Below, piece after piece: positions 1 to 6,633 of a DNA stretch of 64,000 nt. Below the pieces are notes generated by a model. The model saw only the letters and a list, made by a program, of their open reading frames with translations. It was not told the DNA's origin and did no database searches. This DNA comes from Hydrogenoanaerobacterium sp032017025. GTDB lineage: Bacteria; Bacillota; Clostridia; Oscillospirales; Ruminococcaceae. Made by a program: the position numbers and the translations under genes. Location: positions 6,219 to 70,218 of the forward strand of contig NZ_DALZQO010000018.1 of the NCBI RefSeq assembly GCF_032017025.1, in the 5' to 3' direction. Positions within the stretch are counted from its first letter, which is position 1, and each line of letters begins with the position of its first letter.

Positions 1-329
1 ACCTCACCGCAGGGGCCAACCAGCTTACAGCCTGCACTGCCTGCAACATCGCCGGATTCTCTGACAGGGGCGGTAAGACCGAGGGTTCTTGCATCGGAGT
101 AAGAAACCTCAACCTGAGTGGCGGGACGTGTGGGGCCGAGAATCGAAACATTGGGGATAGTCTTCTTCGGGCCTACGATATCAAGTCTCTCCACACAGGC
201 GTATTGACCGGGCTGAGACAAATCTTTTTTCGGTGTGAGTTTGGCGCCTTTGCCAAATAGGGTTTCCAGGTCTGCTTCGGCCACATGGATGTGACGTGCA
301 GAGGTTTCAATCAGAATTTTTTTAGACAT
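1..329 (-). CDS. PduL-type phosphate acyltransferase, 5' part only (cut by window edge)
   Basis: Only the first 109 codons are inside the window; the gene continues past base 1. The N-terminus carries ETSARHIHV followed by a leucine/phenylalanine-rich helix, then GPKKTIPNVSILGPTRP, which I recognise as the PduL (phosphate propanoyltransferase) fold. The two histidines in ARHIH correspond to metal ligands of that family. PduL enzymes move acyl groups between CoA and phosphate, either in bacterial microcompartments or, as a housekeeping Pta substitute, in the cytosol. No microcompartment genes are visible, so the substrate (acetyl or propionyl) is open. The start ATG at 329 follows GGAGGG on the minus strand, and a promoter lies about 75-100 bases upstream. 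Confidence 0.82.
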   Translation of the reverse strand, partial: MSKKILIETSARHIHVAEADLETLFGKGAKLTPKKDLSQPGQYACVERLDIVGPKKTIPNVSILGPTRPATQVEVSYSDARTLGLTAPVRESGDVAGSAGCKLVGPCGE

Positions 330-400
330 AAGTAAGTCCCTCCATAATATCTTTTTCGCACAAAGCAATTTCTTGTCAAATGTGCTGAACTCTACCCTTC

Positions 401-429
401 ATTATACAAAAAGAACCCCTGCTCCGCAA
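401..429 (-). promoter_or_regulatory. Sigma-A type promoter for the pduL-like gene
   Basis: On the minus strand TTGCGG (429-424) is followed after exactly 17 bases by TATAAT (406-401), upstream of the pduL-like start at 329. On the plus strand a separate TATAAT (492-497) lies 45 bases upstream of the uracil-DNA glycosylase start, without a clear -35 box. Confidence 0.6.
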
Positions 430-541
430 GGGAAATCAATGAGAATATTGTAAACTCTTGCAAACCTATCGGAATTACTTTTAAATTATGATATAATTGT
501 AGTGCGAAAGAAGTAAAAAAGATGAAAGGTTGTGGCAGAAA

Positions 542-1117
542 ATGCTGAATTCATGGGAGACACTGCGTGAAACGGCTATGCAATGTGAAAAATGCGAGCT
601 TTGCAAAACCAGAACCAATGTGGTGTTTGGCGTTGGTGTGCCGCACGCAAAAATTATGCTGATTGGCGAAGGGCCTGGTGAAAATGAGGATTTGCAGGGC
701 GAACCGTTTGTTGGGCGCGGGGGCCAGTTGCTCGATAAAATGCTCAAAGCGGCGGATCTTTCCCGCGACAAGAACATTTACATTGCCAATATGGTAAAGT
801 GCCGCCCGCCGCAAAACCGCGACCCAAAGCCGGAAGAAACCGAAGCCTGCATTGGCTATTTGCGCAATCAGGTGGCTCTGATTAAGCCTAAAATCATCGT
901 GTGCCTTGGCAGGGTGAGTGCAATGAAGATCATCAGCCCGAGTTTCAAGGTGACGAAAGAGCACGGGCTGTGGTTTGAAAGAAACGGTGTGCTGATGATG
1001 GGAACATTCCACCCCGCCGCACTGCTGCGCAACCCCAACAACAAGCCCGGTGGGCTGGACGATTTACTTAAGGTAAAAGCCAAGGCGATGGAGCTTTGCC
1101 CTGAAATTTTTGAGTAA
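542..1117 (+). CDS. Family-4 uracil-DNA glycosylase (4Fe-4S)
   Basis: 191-residue base-excision repair enzyme that removes uracil from DNA. Visible features are the family-4 motif GEGPGENEDLQGEPFVG (motif A region) and HPAALLRNP near the C-terminus. Four cysteines at about 15, 18, 87 and 103 match, with a constant offset of two, the iron-sulfur ligand spacing remembered for the Thermus family-4 enzyme. I chose ATG 542 because AAAGG ends 12 bases before it; a TTG at 530 would touch the Shine-Dalgarno itself. The gene stands alone and converges on the symporter gene at 1433, with a shared terminator that now holds an IS remnant. Confidence 0.93.
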   Translation: MLNSWETLRETAMQCEKCELCKTRTNVVFGVGVPHAKIMLIGEGPGENEDLQGEPFVGRGGQLLDKMLKAADLSRDKNIYIANMVKCRPPQNRDPKPEETEACIGYLRNQVALIKPKIIVCLGRVSAMKIISPSFKVTKEHGLWFERNGVLMMGTFHPAALLRNPNNKPGGLDDLLKVKAKAMELCPEIFE

Positions 1118-1321
1118 TCAATATAAAAAAAGAGCGGACTCTAAACTGAACCGCTCCATGGAAAATAGACAGTAAAATAACCCACACCAGCAGTGTACAG
1201 ACCAATAGCTTACCTTGTATTTTCGTTGCAAACTATGTACACTACACCCTTCTTTGTACTCCCGCCTAATCTGCTCTTTGAAGCTTTCTGTATAGTGTTT
1301 CATCCCTTTTCTTCCTGACAT
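1118..1321 (-). pseudogene. Truncated IS3-family orfA (transposase N-terminus)
   Basis: Starts at ATG 1321, eight bases after AGGAGG. The first ~45 residues (MSGRKGMKHYTESFKEQIR... with EGCSVHSLQRKYKVS) look like the helix-turn-helix N-terminal part of IS3/IS150-type OrfA proteins. After the HTH the frame runs through the deletion junction, across the element end and into the flanking terminator arm, stopping at 1118. The last ~15 residues are therefore not transposase. There is no orfB and no DDE catalytic domain. The fragment cannot transpose by itself but could be moved by an intact relative, for example the copy entering the window at its right edge. Confidence 0.75.
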
Positions 1322-1422
1322 GTTAAAGACCTCCTATCGTATTTCTATTCTACGATTGGAGGTCTTTTTATTCAATGTCCATTTTTCTTGGTGCTAAGCA
1401 AAACAGAGTCCGCTCTTTTTTT
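1125..1422. terminator. Bidirectional terminator split by an IS insertion in its loop
   Basis: The arm at 1125-1142 (A7 then GAGCGGACTCT) and the arm at 1405-1422 (AGAGTCCGCTC then T7) are perfect 18-base reverse complements. Each is bordered on the inside by AAAC (1143-1146 and 1401-1404). Removing 1147-1400 and one AAAC gives a flawless hairpin with an AAAC tetraloop and U/A tracts on both sides, that is, a two-way terminator for the convergent glycosylase and symporter genes. A smaller stem GAGCGG/CCGCTC between the left arm and the IS end still precedes the T tract on the minus strand, so some termination may remain. Confidence 0.85.
1147..1400 (-). mobile_element. Internally deleted IS3-family element (MITE-like, 254 bp)
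   Basis: The element begins TGAACCGCTCCATGG on the plus strand and, read from the other end, TGCTTAGCACCAAGA. About 18 of the first 27 positions of the two ends agree, including the outer TG/CA and the shared blocks GAAAAT and GACA, so these are terminal inverted repeats of IS3 type. It is flanked by a 4-base direct repeat, AAAC. Inside is only the start of an orfA-type transposase gene with a good ribosome site; the rest of the transposase is missing. Its 53 terminal bases (1348-1400) recur exactly, inverted, at 63948-64000. Confidence 0.8.
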
Positions 1423-1432
1423 ATGCAATTTA

Positions 1433-2770
1433 TTATCCGATTCCGCCGTATACAATGCCTAAAATAAACACTGCCGCGGCAAGAATGATGTACACATATT
1501 TTGCGAAGAATGCAAACACCTTGCCAATGGGCTTTTTGCGCCCAAGGTTTAACTCCGCGCCAATCTTTTCGATGCCAAGCACCCAAAAGATCATTACAGC
1601 ACCGAGCAGTGCGCCAAACGGCACCACATAGATTGTAATGGCGTCCATCCATGCGCCCATATAAGGTTCATATTCAATGAAAATCCCCACTGCAAACACC
1701 AAAGCACCTACCAGCAAAACTGCAGGGGTACGGGTGAGCTTCAGTTTTTTTTGTGCGGCTTCCGCGCACACCTCAAACATATTCACCAGTGAGGTTACAC
1801 CGGCAAAAAGTACCGAAATAAAGAATAGTGTTGCAAACAGCCTGCCCATGGGCATCTGCGCGAATACCTTCGGCAGGGTAATAAACATCAGCGGCGGGCC
1901 TGCAGATGGGTCCATTCCAAACGCAAACACCGCAGGGATGATAGCAAAACCGGAGAGCAGTGCGGCACAGGTATCGAGCAATGCCGTCATACCCGCAGAA
2001 TGGGGGATATCTTCCTTTTTGCTCAGGTAGCTGCCGTAGATAATCATGCCCGAGCCGGTAATCGAAAGCGAGAAAAAGGCTTGTCCCATTGCCATAATCC
2101 AGGTTTGCGGCTTCAGCAAAAAGTTCCAATCCGGTACAAGCAGGTAGCGGTAACCGTCCACCGCACCGGGTAGAAATGCCACACGAACCGCAAGGATAAG
2201 AAATAGAATAAAGAAGGTAGGCATCATAAATTTATTGACCTTCTCAATACCCTTGAGGACGCCGCCAAGCAGGATAAATACCGTAAGTGCCACTACTGCA
2301 AAATGCCATGGCACGCTGCCGAACGCACCGGTCATCTGTGAAAAATACTCTGCCGAATCGGTGGTGATGATCGAACCGGATACCGAGCCCCATACCGAGC
2401 GCAGCACCCAGCCTACGATAATGGCATATCCAATGGCGATGCCGAGACTGCCGAATAATGGAATAGAGCCCAAGAATGCTCCGCCTTTTTTGCCGCGTGT
2501 TTTCATTGCGTAGTCGTACGAACCGATCGGGCCGGTTCCGGTTAAACGCCCGAGACCGAATTCGCCCGAAAGCCCTACAATGCCAAACAAAACAACAAAT
2601 AAAAAATATGGAATCAAAAATGCCGCACCGCCATAAGAGCCCAGGCGGTAAGGAAACATCCAAATGTTGCCCATACCCACGGCCGACCCGACAGACGCAA
2701 GAATAAAGCCAACTCTGCTGTTAAAGCTGCCGCTCTCCAGCGCTGGCTTTTGACGATCAGTATGCCCCAT
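1433..2770 (-). CDS. Sodium-dependent amino-acid/neurotransmitter-type symporter (NSS/LeuT family)
   Basis: 445-residue membrane protein with 11-12 predicted helices and no signal peptide. The N-terminal stretch SRVGFILASVGSAVGMGN followed by IWMFPYR is the hallmark of NSS transporters, with the unwound TM1 that binds Na+ and substrate. The segment with QAFFSLSITGSGMIIYGSYL corresponds to the TM6 gate region. Bacterial members import amino acids such as tryptophan or leucine with sodium; the substrate cannot be read here. The gene has its own promoter (2856-2884) and a 35-base palindrome in the leader. It is downstream of the regulator gene at 2893 on the same strand but separated by that promoter. 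Confidence 0.9.
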   Translation of the reverse strand: MGHTDRQKPALESGSFNSRVGFILASVGSAVGMGNIWMFPYRLGSYGGAAFLIPYFLFVVLFGIVGLSGEFGLGRLTGTGPIGSYDYAMKTRGKKGGAFLGSIPLFGSLGIAIGYAIIVGWVLRSVWGSVSGSIITTDSAEYFSQMTGAFGSVPWHFAVVALTVFILLGGVLKGIEKVNKFMMPTFFILFLILAVRVAFLPGAVDGYRYLLVPDWNFLLKPQTWIMAMGQAFFSLSITGSGMIIYGSYLSKKEDIPHSAGMTALLDTCAALLSGFAIIPAVFAFGMDPSAGPPLMFITLPKVFAQMPMGRLFATLFFISVLFAGVTSLVNMFEVCAEAAQKKLKLTRTPAVLLVGALVFAVGIFIEYEPYMGAWMDAITIYVVPFGALLGAVMIFWVLGIEKIGAELNLGRKKPIGKVFAFFAKYVYIILAAAVFILGIVYGGIG

Positions 2771-2806
2771 GCCTACACCTCAATCATTGTAATTATTCTG
2801 CTTCGA

Positions 2807-2841
2807 TATTTGCTTTAAACCGTTACGGTTTAAAGCAAATA
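2807..2841 (-). promoter_or_regulatory. 35-base near-perfect palindrome in the symporter leader
   Basis: The arms TATTTGCTTTAAACCGT and ACGGTTTAAAGCAAATA are exact reverse complements around a single T. The site begins a few bases downstream of the expected transcription start of the symporter promoter. There is no T tract, so it is not a simple terminator. It is either an operator for a dimeric repressor or a leader RNA hairpin. Confidence 0.6.
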
Positions 2842-2855
2842 CAGAATCTGTCTCT

Positions 2856-2884
2856 ATTGTATATTAGTTTGAGTCTTTTAGCAA
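2856..2884 (-). promoter_or_regulatory. Promoter of the symporter gene
   Basis: Minus strand TTGCTA (2884-2879), 17-base spacer, TACAAT (2861-2856). It lies between the stop of the MntR-like gene and the symporter start, upstream of the palindrome. Confidence 0.5.
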
Positions 2885-2892
2885 GCCATAGT

Positions 2893-3336
2893 TTATGGGG
2901 TTTGGGTGAACAGGGCAAGGCCCCTGAGTTGTTTTACCAGTTGCTCCAGGTTTTCAATTGTCTTTTCATCAAAAAAATGTTCGATTTGCTCCACTTGTTC
3001 AATTTCATCTTCCGTGTGGTTGACCAGGCATAAAAATTCGTGTAGCACCTCATGCCGATACAGCAAATAGTTTCCCAGTTTCCAACCCTTTTCGGTCAGT
3101 TTAATAATGCCGTAGGGTTCGGCATCCACATACCCCAGCTCCTTGAGGTTACTCACCATTTTTGATGCGGACGACGGTCGCACACCAAGCATAGAGGCGA
3201 TGTGATTGATGCGTGCGTATCCATCCCGCTTGGCATAACGGCAAATCATCTCAAGATAATCCTCCATTGCATCGGTAATTTGGCGGTTGTTCTTAAGCTT
3301 GTATCCCTTGAGTGTACGATACTCATTGTTTTCCAT
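2893..3336 (-). CDS. MntR/DtxR-family metal-dependent repressor
   Basis: 147-residue regulator: N-terminal winged helix (MEDYLEMI..., ASMLGVRPSSASKMVSNL) followed by a dimerisation/metal domain, without the SH3-like third domain of DtxR. The candidate ligands D26, E29, the H of YRHEVLHEF and E-x-x-E-H in VEQIEHFF line up with the manganese ligands of Bacillus MntR. However, the gene is divergent from feoAB and an operator-like repeat lies between them, so ferrous iron or manganese could be the signal. Start ATG 3336 follows GGAGA; an upstream extension to 3402 lacks a ribosome site and runs through the operator. Likely autoregulatory. Confidence 0.88.
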   Translation of the reverse strand: MENNEYRTLKGYKLKNNRQITDAMEDYLEMICRYAKRDGYARINHIASMLGVRPSSASKMVSNLKELGYVDAEPYGIIKLTEKGWKLGNYLLYRHEVLHEFLCLVNHTEDEIEQVEQIEHFFDEKTIENLEQLVKQLRGLALFTQTP

Positions 3337-3385
3337 GGTATCATCTCCAAAAAAGTTGTAGCACACAGGCAGTTGCCGGAATAAA

Positions 3386-3418
3386 TTAGTACAGGGAAAC
3401 AAAATTGCCCTATACTAA
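3386..3418. promoter_or_regulatory. DtxR-type operator between the regulator and feoA
   Basis: Two half-sites TTAGTACAGGG (plus, from 3386) and TTAGTATAGGG (minus, from 3418) face each other across the divergent intergenic region. The TTAG...CTAA outer bases resemble DtxR/IdeR/MntR boxes. It sits 24 bases before feoA and 50 before the regulator start, so metal-bound repressor there could silence both. Confidence 0.65.
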
Positions 3419-3441
3419 AATATTAACGGGAGACAACGATT

Positions 3442-3681
3442 ATGAATGAAAATACATCGACTTTATATACGGTTCCTGAGGGAAAAACCGCAAAAGTGAA
3501 TTATTTGCTTGCCACAGGCAGTATGCGCAGACGGCTGCAGGATATTGGGCTGATTGAGGGCACCGAGGTAGAGTGCCTGCAAAAAAGCCCGTCGGGTGAC
3601 CCTGTTGCCTACTTAATCAGAGGTGCGGTCATCGCACTGAGATCGGAAGATTCGTCTAAAATCATGGTTACATGTAGCTAA
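3442..3681 (+). CDS. feoA: FeoA, ferrous iron transport accessory protein
   Basis: 79-residue cytosolic protein with the SH3-like FeoA fold: GKTAKVNYLLATGSMRRRLQDIGL, followed by GTEVECLQKSPSGDPVAYLIRGAVIALR. FeoA is needed for full activity of the FeoB Fe(II) channel/GTPase. It precedes feoB with 114 bases between, occupied by a strong hairpin. Expression is probably controlled by the MntR-like repressor through the 3386-3418 operator. Confidence 0.94.
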   Translation: MNENTSTLYTVPEGKTAKVNYLLATGSMRRRLQDIGLIEGTEVECLQKSPSGDPVAYLIRGAVIALRSEDSSKIMVTCS

Positions 3682-3704
3682 ATGTTTGGCAGGCAGAGCC
3701 TGCA

Positions 3705-3750
3705 GATAAGCAGGGTGAGGCAATAAAACGCAGTGCCTCGCCTGCTTATC
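3705..3750 (+). promoter_or_regulatory. Strong hairpin between feoA and feoB
   Basis: GATAAGCAGG plus TGAGGCA pairs with TGCCTCG plus CCTGCTTATC around an 11-base loop, 17 pairs with one bulge. No U tract follows, so read-through into feoB is expected. The structure may stabilise feoA mRNA or mark a processing site. Confidence 0.6.
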
Positions 3751-3795
3751 AAGCTATATATTATTTTTAGAACTATTTATTGGAGGAAAAGAACA

Positions 3796-5946
3796 ATGGG
3801 CTTAACAGCGGATTCAACCGGTATCAAGGCGGTGGACAACGGCCTTGTCATACAAAAGGAAGACCCTACAGATAAGGTGATTGCCCTTGCGGGAAACCCA
3901 AACGTAGGCAAATCAACGGTATTCAACGAACTCACCGGATTAAAGCAGCACACCGGTAACTGGCCGGGCAAAACCGTTACCAACGCACAGGGGCGGTATG
4001 TACATAAAGATGACGGCTATGTCATGGTGGATATTCCGGGTACTTACTCGCTGATGGCACACTCTGCAGAGGAAGAGGTCGCGCGCGACTTCATCTGCTT
4101 TGGCAACCCGGATGCGGTGATAGTGGTGTGTGACGCAACCTGCCTTGAACGCAATATGAATCTGGTGCTGCAAACCATCGAAATCATGTCAAACGTGGTG
4201 GTATGCGTCAACCTTATGGATGAGGCGAAGAAAAAAAACATACAAATTGATTTTAAACAACTGGAAGAAAATTTGGGAGTACCGGTGGTGGGAACCAGTG
4301 CGCGCAGCCGTAAGGGGCTTGATGCGCTGATGGACCGTGTTTCTGAACTTACCACAGGCAAAAAAACGGTTGCCCACGTTCACATTCGCTACAACCAACC
4401 CATAGAAGCGGCTATTGCACTGGTGGAGCCGGTGATTACCGAAAAGCTGAATGGGCGCCTAAACCCGCGCTGGGTAGCGCTTAAGCTGATTGATTATGAT
4501 GAAACACTGGCAGGTACGCTTGCCGATTACCTCGGCTGCAGCCTACTGGATGACCCATTGGTGGTGCAAAAGATTGATGAAGCGCGGAAGCATCTTGCCG
4601 AAAACGGGCTGACTGAAGATAAACTGCGCGACAGCATTGTTTCTTGCATCGTACTTATGGCAGAGAGTGTCTGTGGTGATGCGGTTTGCTTTGAAAACTG
4701 TAATTACAATGCGCGCGACCGCAAGCTCGACCGTATCTTTACAAGCAAATGGACGGGAATCCCCGTTATGCTGATTCTATTGCTTGCGATCTTCTGGATT
4801 ACGATTACGGGAGCCAATTATCCATCTCAGATGCTGTCCAATGGGCTGTTCTGGTTACAAGATCGGCTGACAGAATTTTTCGTGTGGCTGGGCACGCCGG
4901 AGTGGGTGCATGGTGCATTGGTACTGGGTGTTTACCGTGTTTTAGCATGGGTAGTGGCTGTTATGCTGCCGCCTATGGCAATTTTCTTTCCGCTGTTTAC
5001 GCTGCTTGAAGATTCGGGTTACCTGCCGCGTGTGGCATTTAACCTCGATAAAAGCTTTAAAAAATGCTGTGCCTGCGGCAAACAAGCGCTTACAATGTGT
5101 ATGGGGTTCGGGTGCAATGCGGCGGGAATTGTGGGGGCGCGCATCATCGATTCCCCACGCGAACGCCTTATCGCCATCATTACCAATAACTTTGTGCCCT
5201 GCAACGGGCGTTTTCCAACCCTGATTGCAATTATCACCATGTTCTTTGTGGGTACAGCAGGCGGGGTGGGGCGGTCGCTGCTTTCCACCCTGCTGCTCAC
5301 AGGTGTAGTTGTACTGGGCGTACTGATGACCTTTATCATCTCGCGGCTGCTTTCACAAACCATTCTTAAGGGGATTCCTTCGTCATTCACGCTCGAGCTG
5401 CCGCCCTACCGACGCCCGCAAATTGGCAAGGTGATTGTGCGCTCTATTTTTGACCGAACCCTGTTTGTACTAGGGAGAGCGATTGCTGTTGCTGCACCCG
5501 CCGGTCTCATCATCTGGATTATGGCAAATGTTATGATCGGAGATGCAAGCCTGCTTTCACACTGCGCAAACTTTTTGGATCCGTTCGCGCGCCTGCTTGG
5601 GCTGGACGGTGTTATCTTAATGGCATTTATCCTCGGTTTTCCCGCGAATGAAATCGTCATTCCCATCATCATTATGGCGTATATGGCGACGGGCAGCATT
5701 TTGGAGCTCGACAACCTTTCCGAGCTGAAGGCACTGCTGGTAAACAATGGCTGGACGTGGCTTACCGCCGTATGTACTATGTTGTTTTCGTTAATGCACT
5801 GGCCCTGCTCGACCACCTGCCTGACCATTAAGAAAGAAACTCAGAGCCTGAAATGGACCGCGGTGTCATTTTTGGTACCCACAGTTACGGGAATTTTAGT
5901 TTGTTTTGTATTTGCCGGCACAATGCGCTTATTGGGGTTTGCATAG
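3796..5946 (+). CDS. feoB: FeoB, ferrous iron transporter
   Basis: 716-residue polytopic membrane protein. The N-terminal G domain shows G1 GNPNVGKST, G3 DIPGTYSL and G4 NLMD, then the helical GDI-like spacer. From about residue 310 the Gate segments contain the conserved cysteine motif GFGCNAAGIVG and a C-terminal SLMHWPCSTTC. GTP binding by the cytosolic domain gates Fe(II) uptake across the membrane. ATG 3796 is chosen because TGGAGGAAAAG lies just upstream; an earlier in-frame start at 3733 lies in the 3' arm of the hairpin. Normal length for short FeoB proteins. Confidence 0.95.
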   Translation: MGLTADSTGIKAVDNGLVIQKEDPTDKVIALAGNPNVGKSTVFNELTGLKQHTGNWPGKTVTNAQGRYVHKDDGYVMVDIPGTYSLMAHSAEEEVARDFICFGNPDAVIVVCDATCLERNMNLVLQTIEIMSNVVVCVNLMDEAKKKNIQIDFKQLEENLGVPVVGTSARSRKGLDALMDRVSELTTGKKTVAHVHIRYNQPIEAAIALVEPVITEKLNGRLNPRWVALKLIDYDETLAGTLADYLGCSLLDDPLVVQKIDEARKHLAENGLTEDKLRDSIVSCIVLMAESVCGDAVCFENCNYNARDRKLDRIFTSKWTGIPVMLILLLAIFWITITGANYPSQMLSNGLFWLQDRLTEFFVWLGTPEWVHGALVLGVYRVLAWVVAVMLPPMAIFFPLFTLLEDSGYLPRVAFNLDKSFKKCCACGKQALTMCMGFGCNAAGIVGARIIDSPRERLIAIITNNFVPCNGRFPTLIAIITMFFVGTAGGVGRSLLSTLLLTGVVVLGVLMTFIISRLLSQTILKGIPSSFTLELPPYRRPQIGKVIVRSIFDRTLFVLGRAIAVAAPAGLIIWIMANVMIGDASLLSHCANFLDPFARLLGLDGVILMAFILGFPANEIVIPIIIMAYMATGSILELDNLSELKALLVNNGWTWLTAVCTMLFSLMHWPCSTTCLTIKKETQSLKWTAVSFLVPTVTGILVCFVFAGTMRLLGFA

Positions 5947-6025
5947 CAGCTTTTGTGTCAAACAAGGCCGTTTTCACATAGGATAAAGCGGAATGATACT
6001 AATATTTTGCAGGAGGAATTGTCTT

Positions 6026-6313
6026 ATGGAAAACGGCAAATACGCGGTGGATTTCTTTTTAGGCGCAAACACACCGCAAGGCTTTGTTTCTAGATTCGAC
6101 CAATTGGCAGACCCTGCCGACGGATGGCGTAAGTTCATCCTTAAAGGTGGGCCCGGCACGGGAAAAAGCGGACTTATGAAAAGGCTGGCAGCGGAGCTTT
6201 CACATCGCTGCAATCATCTGGAGCTGATCCACTGTGCATCTGATATAAATTCACTGGATGCGGTTATTGTTCCGGACATCAAAGCTTCTATCGCGGATGG
6301 TACCGCGCCACAT
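6026..6313 (+). pseudogene. 5' part of a split P-loop ATPase gene (PRK06851-like)
   Basis: Starts at ATG 6026 after AGGAGG. The product has FILKGGPGTGKSGLMKRLAAEL (Walker A at about residues 43-50) and HCASDINSLDAVIVPD, ending at ...DGTAPH (codon 6311-6313). In the family as I remember it, TAPH is followed directly by VIEPKYPGA, which is exactly how the fragment at 15672 begins. After 6313 the open frame continues for 75 codons of unrelated residues to 6541. The two halves together give about 367 residues, a normal family length. Function is unknown. Upstream, CATAGGATA (5980s) resembles a mother-cell sigma -10 element, but without a clear -35. Confidence 0.8.
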
Positions 6314-6423
6314 GAGCGGGAGACAGATACACACAAGAAACCTGCCGGACAAATTAGCAGATTTCTAAATTGTTGTACATCACCAAAACAACGAAACATG
6401 TCGCAAACACGGTGTTACTTGTG

Positions 6424-6564
6424 GTATAATAAACGCAAAAGCGTTTATTATACTTGTTCTAATCCCCTTCGGCTCGCCGCTTACACGGCAACCGCCGAAG
6501 AAGGGCAATTATACCACAAACGCCGCGCGTTTGTGGTATAATAATTCGGTTGCGGTTATTATAC
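6424..6564. repeat. Cluster of three palindromes near the element's left end
   Basis: P1 6424-6453: GTATAATAAACGC and its exact complement around AAAA. P2 6509-6541: TTATACCACAAACGC and its complement around CGC. P3 6536-6564: GTATAATAA ... TTATTATAC around an 11-base centre, overlapping P2. P1 and P3 (reverse strand) share TATAATAA[A/C]CGCAA with a fourth copy at 22960-22988 outside the element. The 6314-6633 stretch has no gene besides the tail of the broken frame. Confidence 0.65.
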
Positions 6565-6633
6565 TTTTAGTAACTGTCTTCGGTTTACCGCATGTACCGG
6601 GCAGAAAAAGCAAGATTGTTTTCGGAGGGTTCC

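Noticed and set aside
1127..1422. The 18-base inverted repeats as the transposon's own ends
   Set aside because: They reconstruct a perfect terminator with tetraloop, whereas TG...CA ends with IS3-like similarity lie just inside; the outer repeats are the target.
5993..6541. A stand-alone 182-codon gene
   Set aside because: Only residues to TAPH match the ATPase family; the remaining 75 codons come from palindromic element sequence. Treated as the broken 5' part.
6424..6564. A short CRISPR-like array
   Set aside because: Palindromes overlap, spacing is irregular and there are no spacers of constant length or cas genes.
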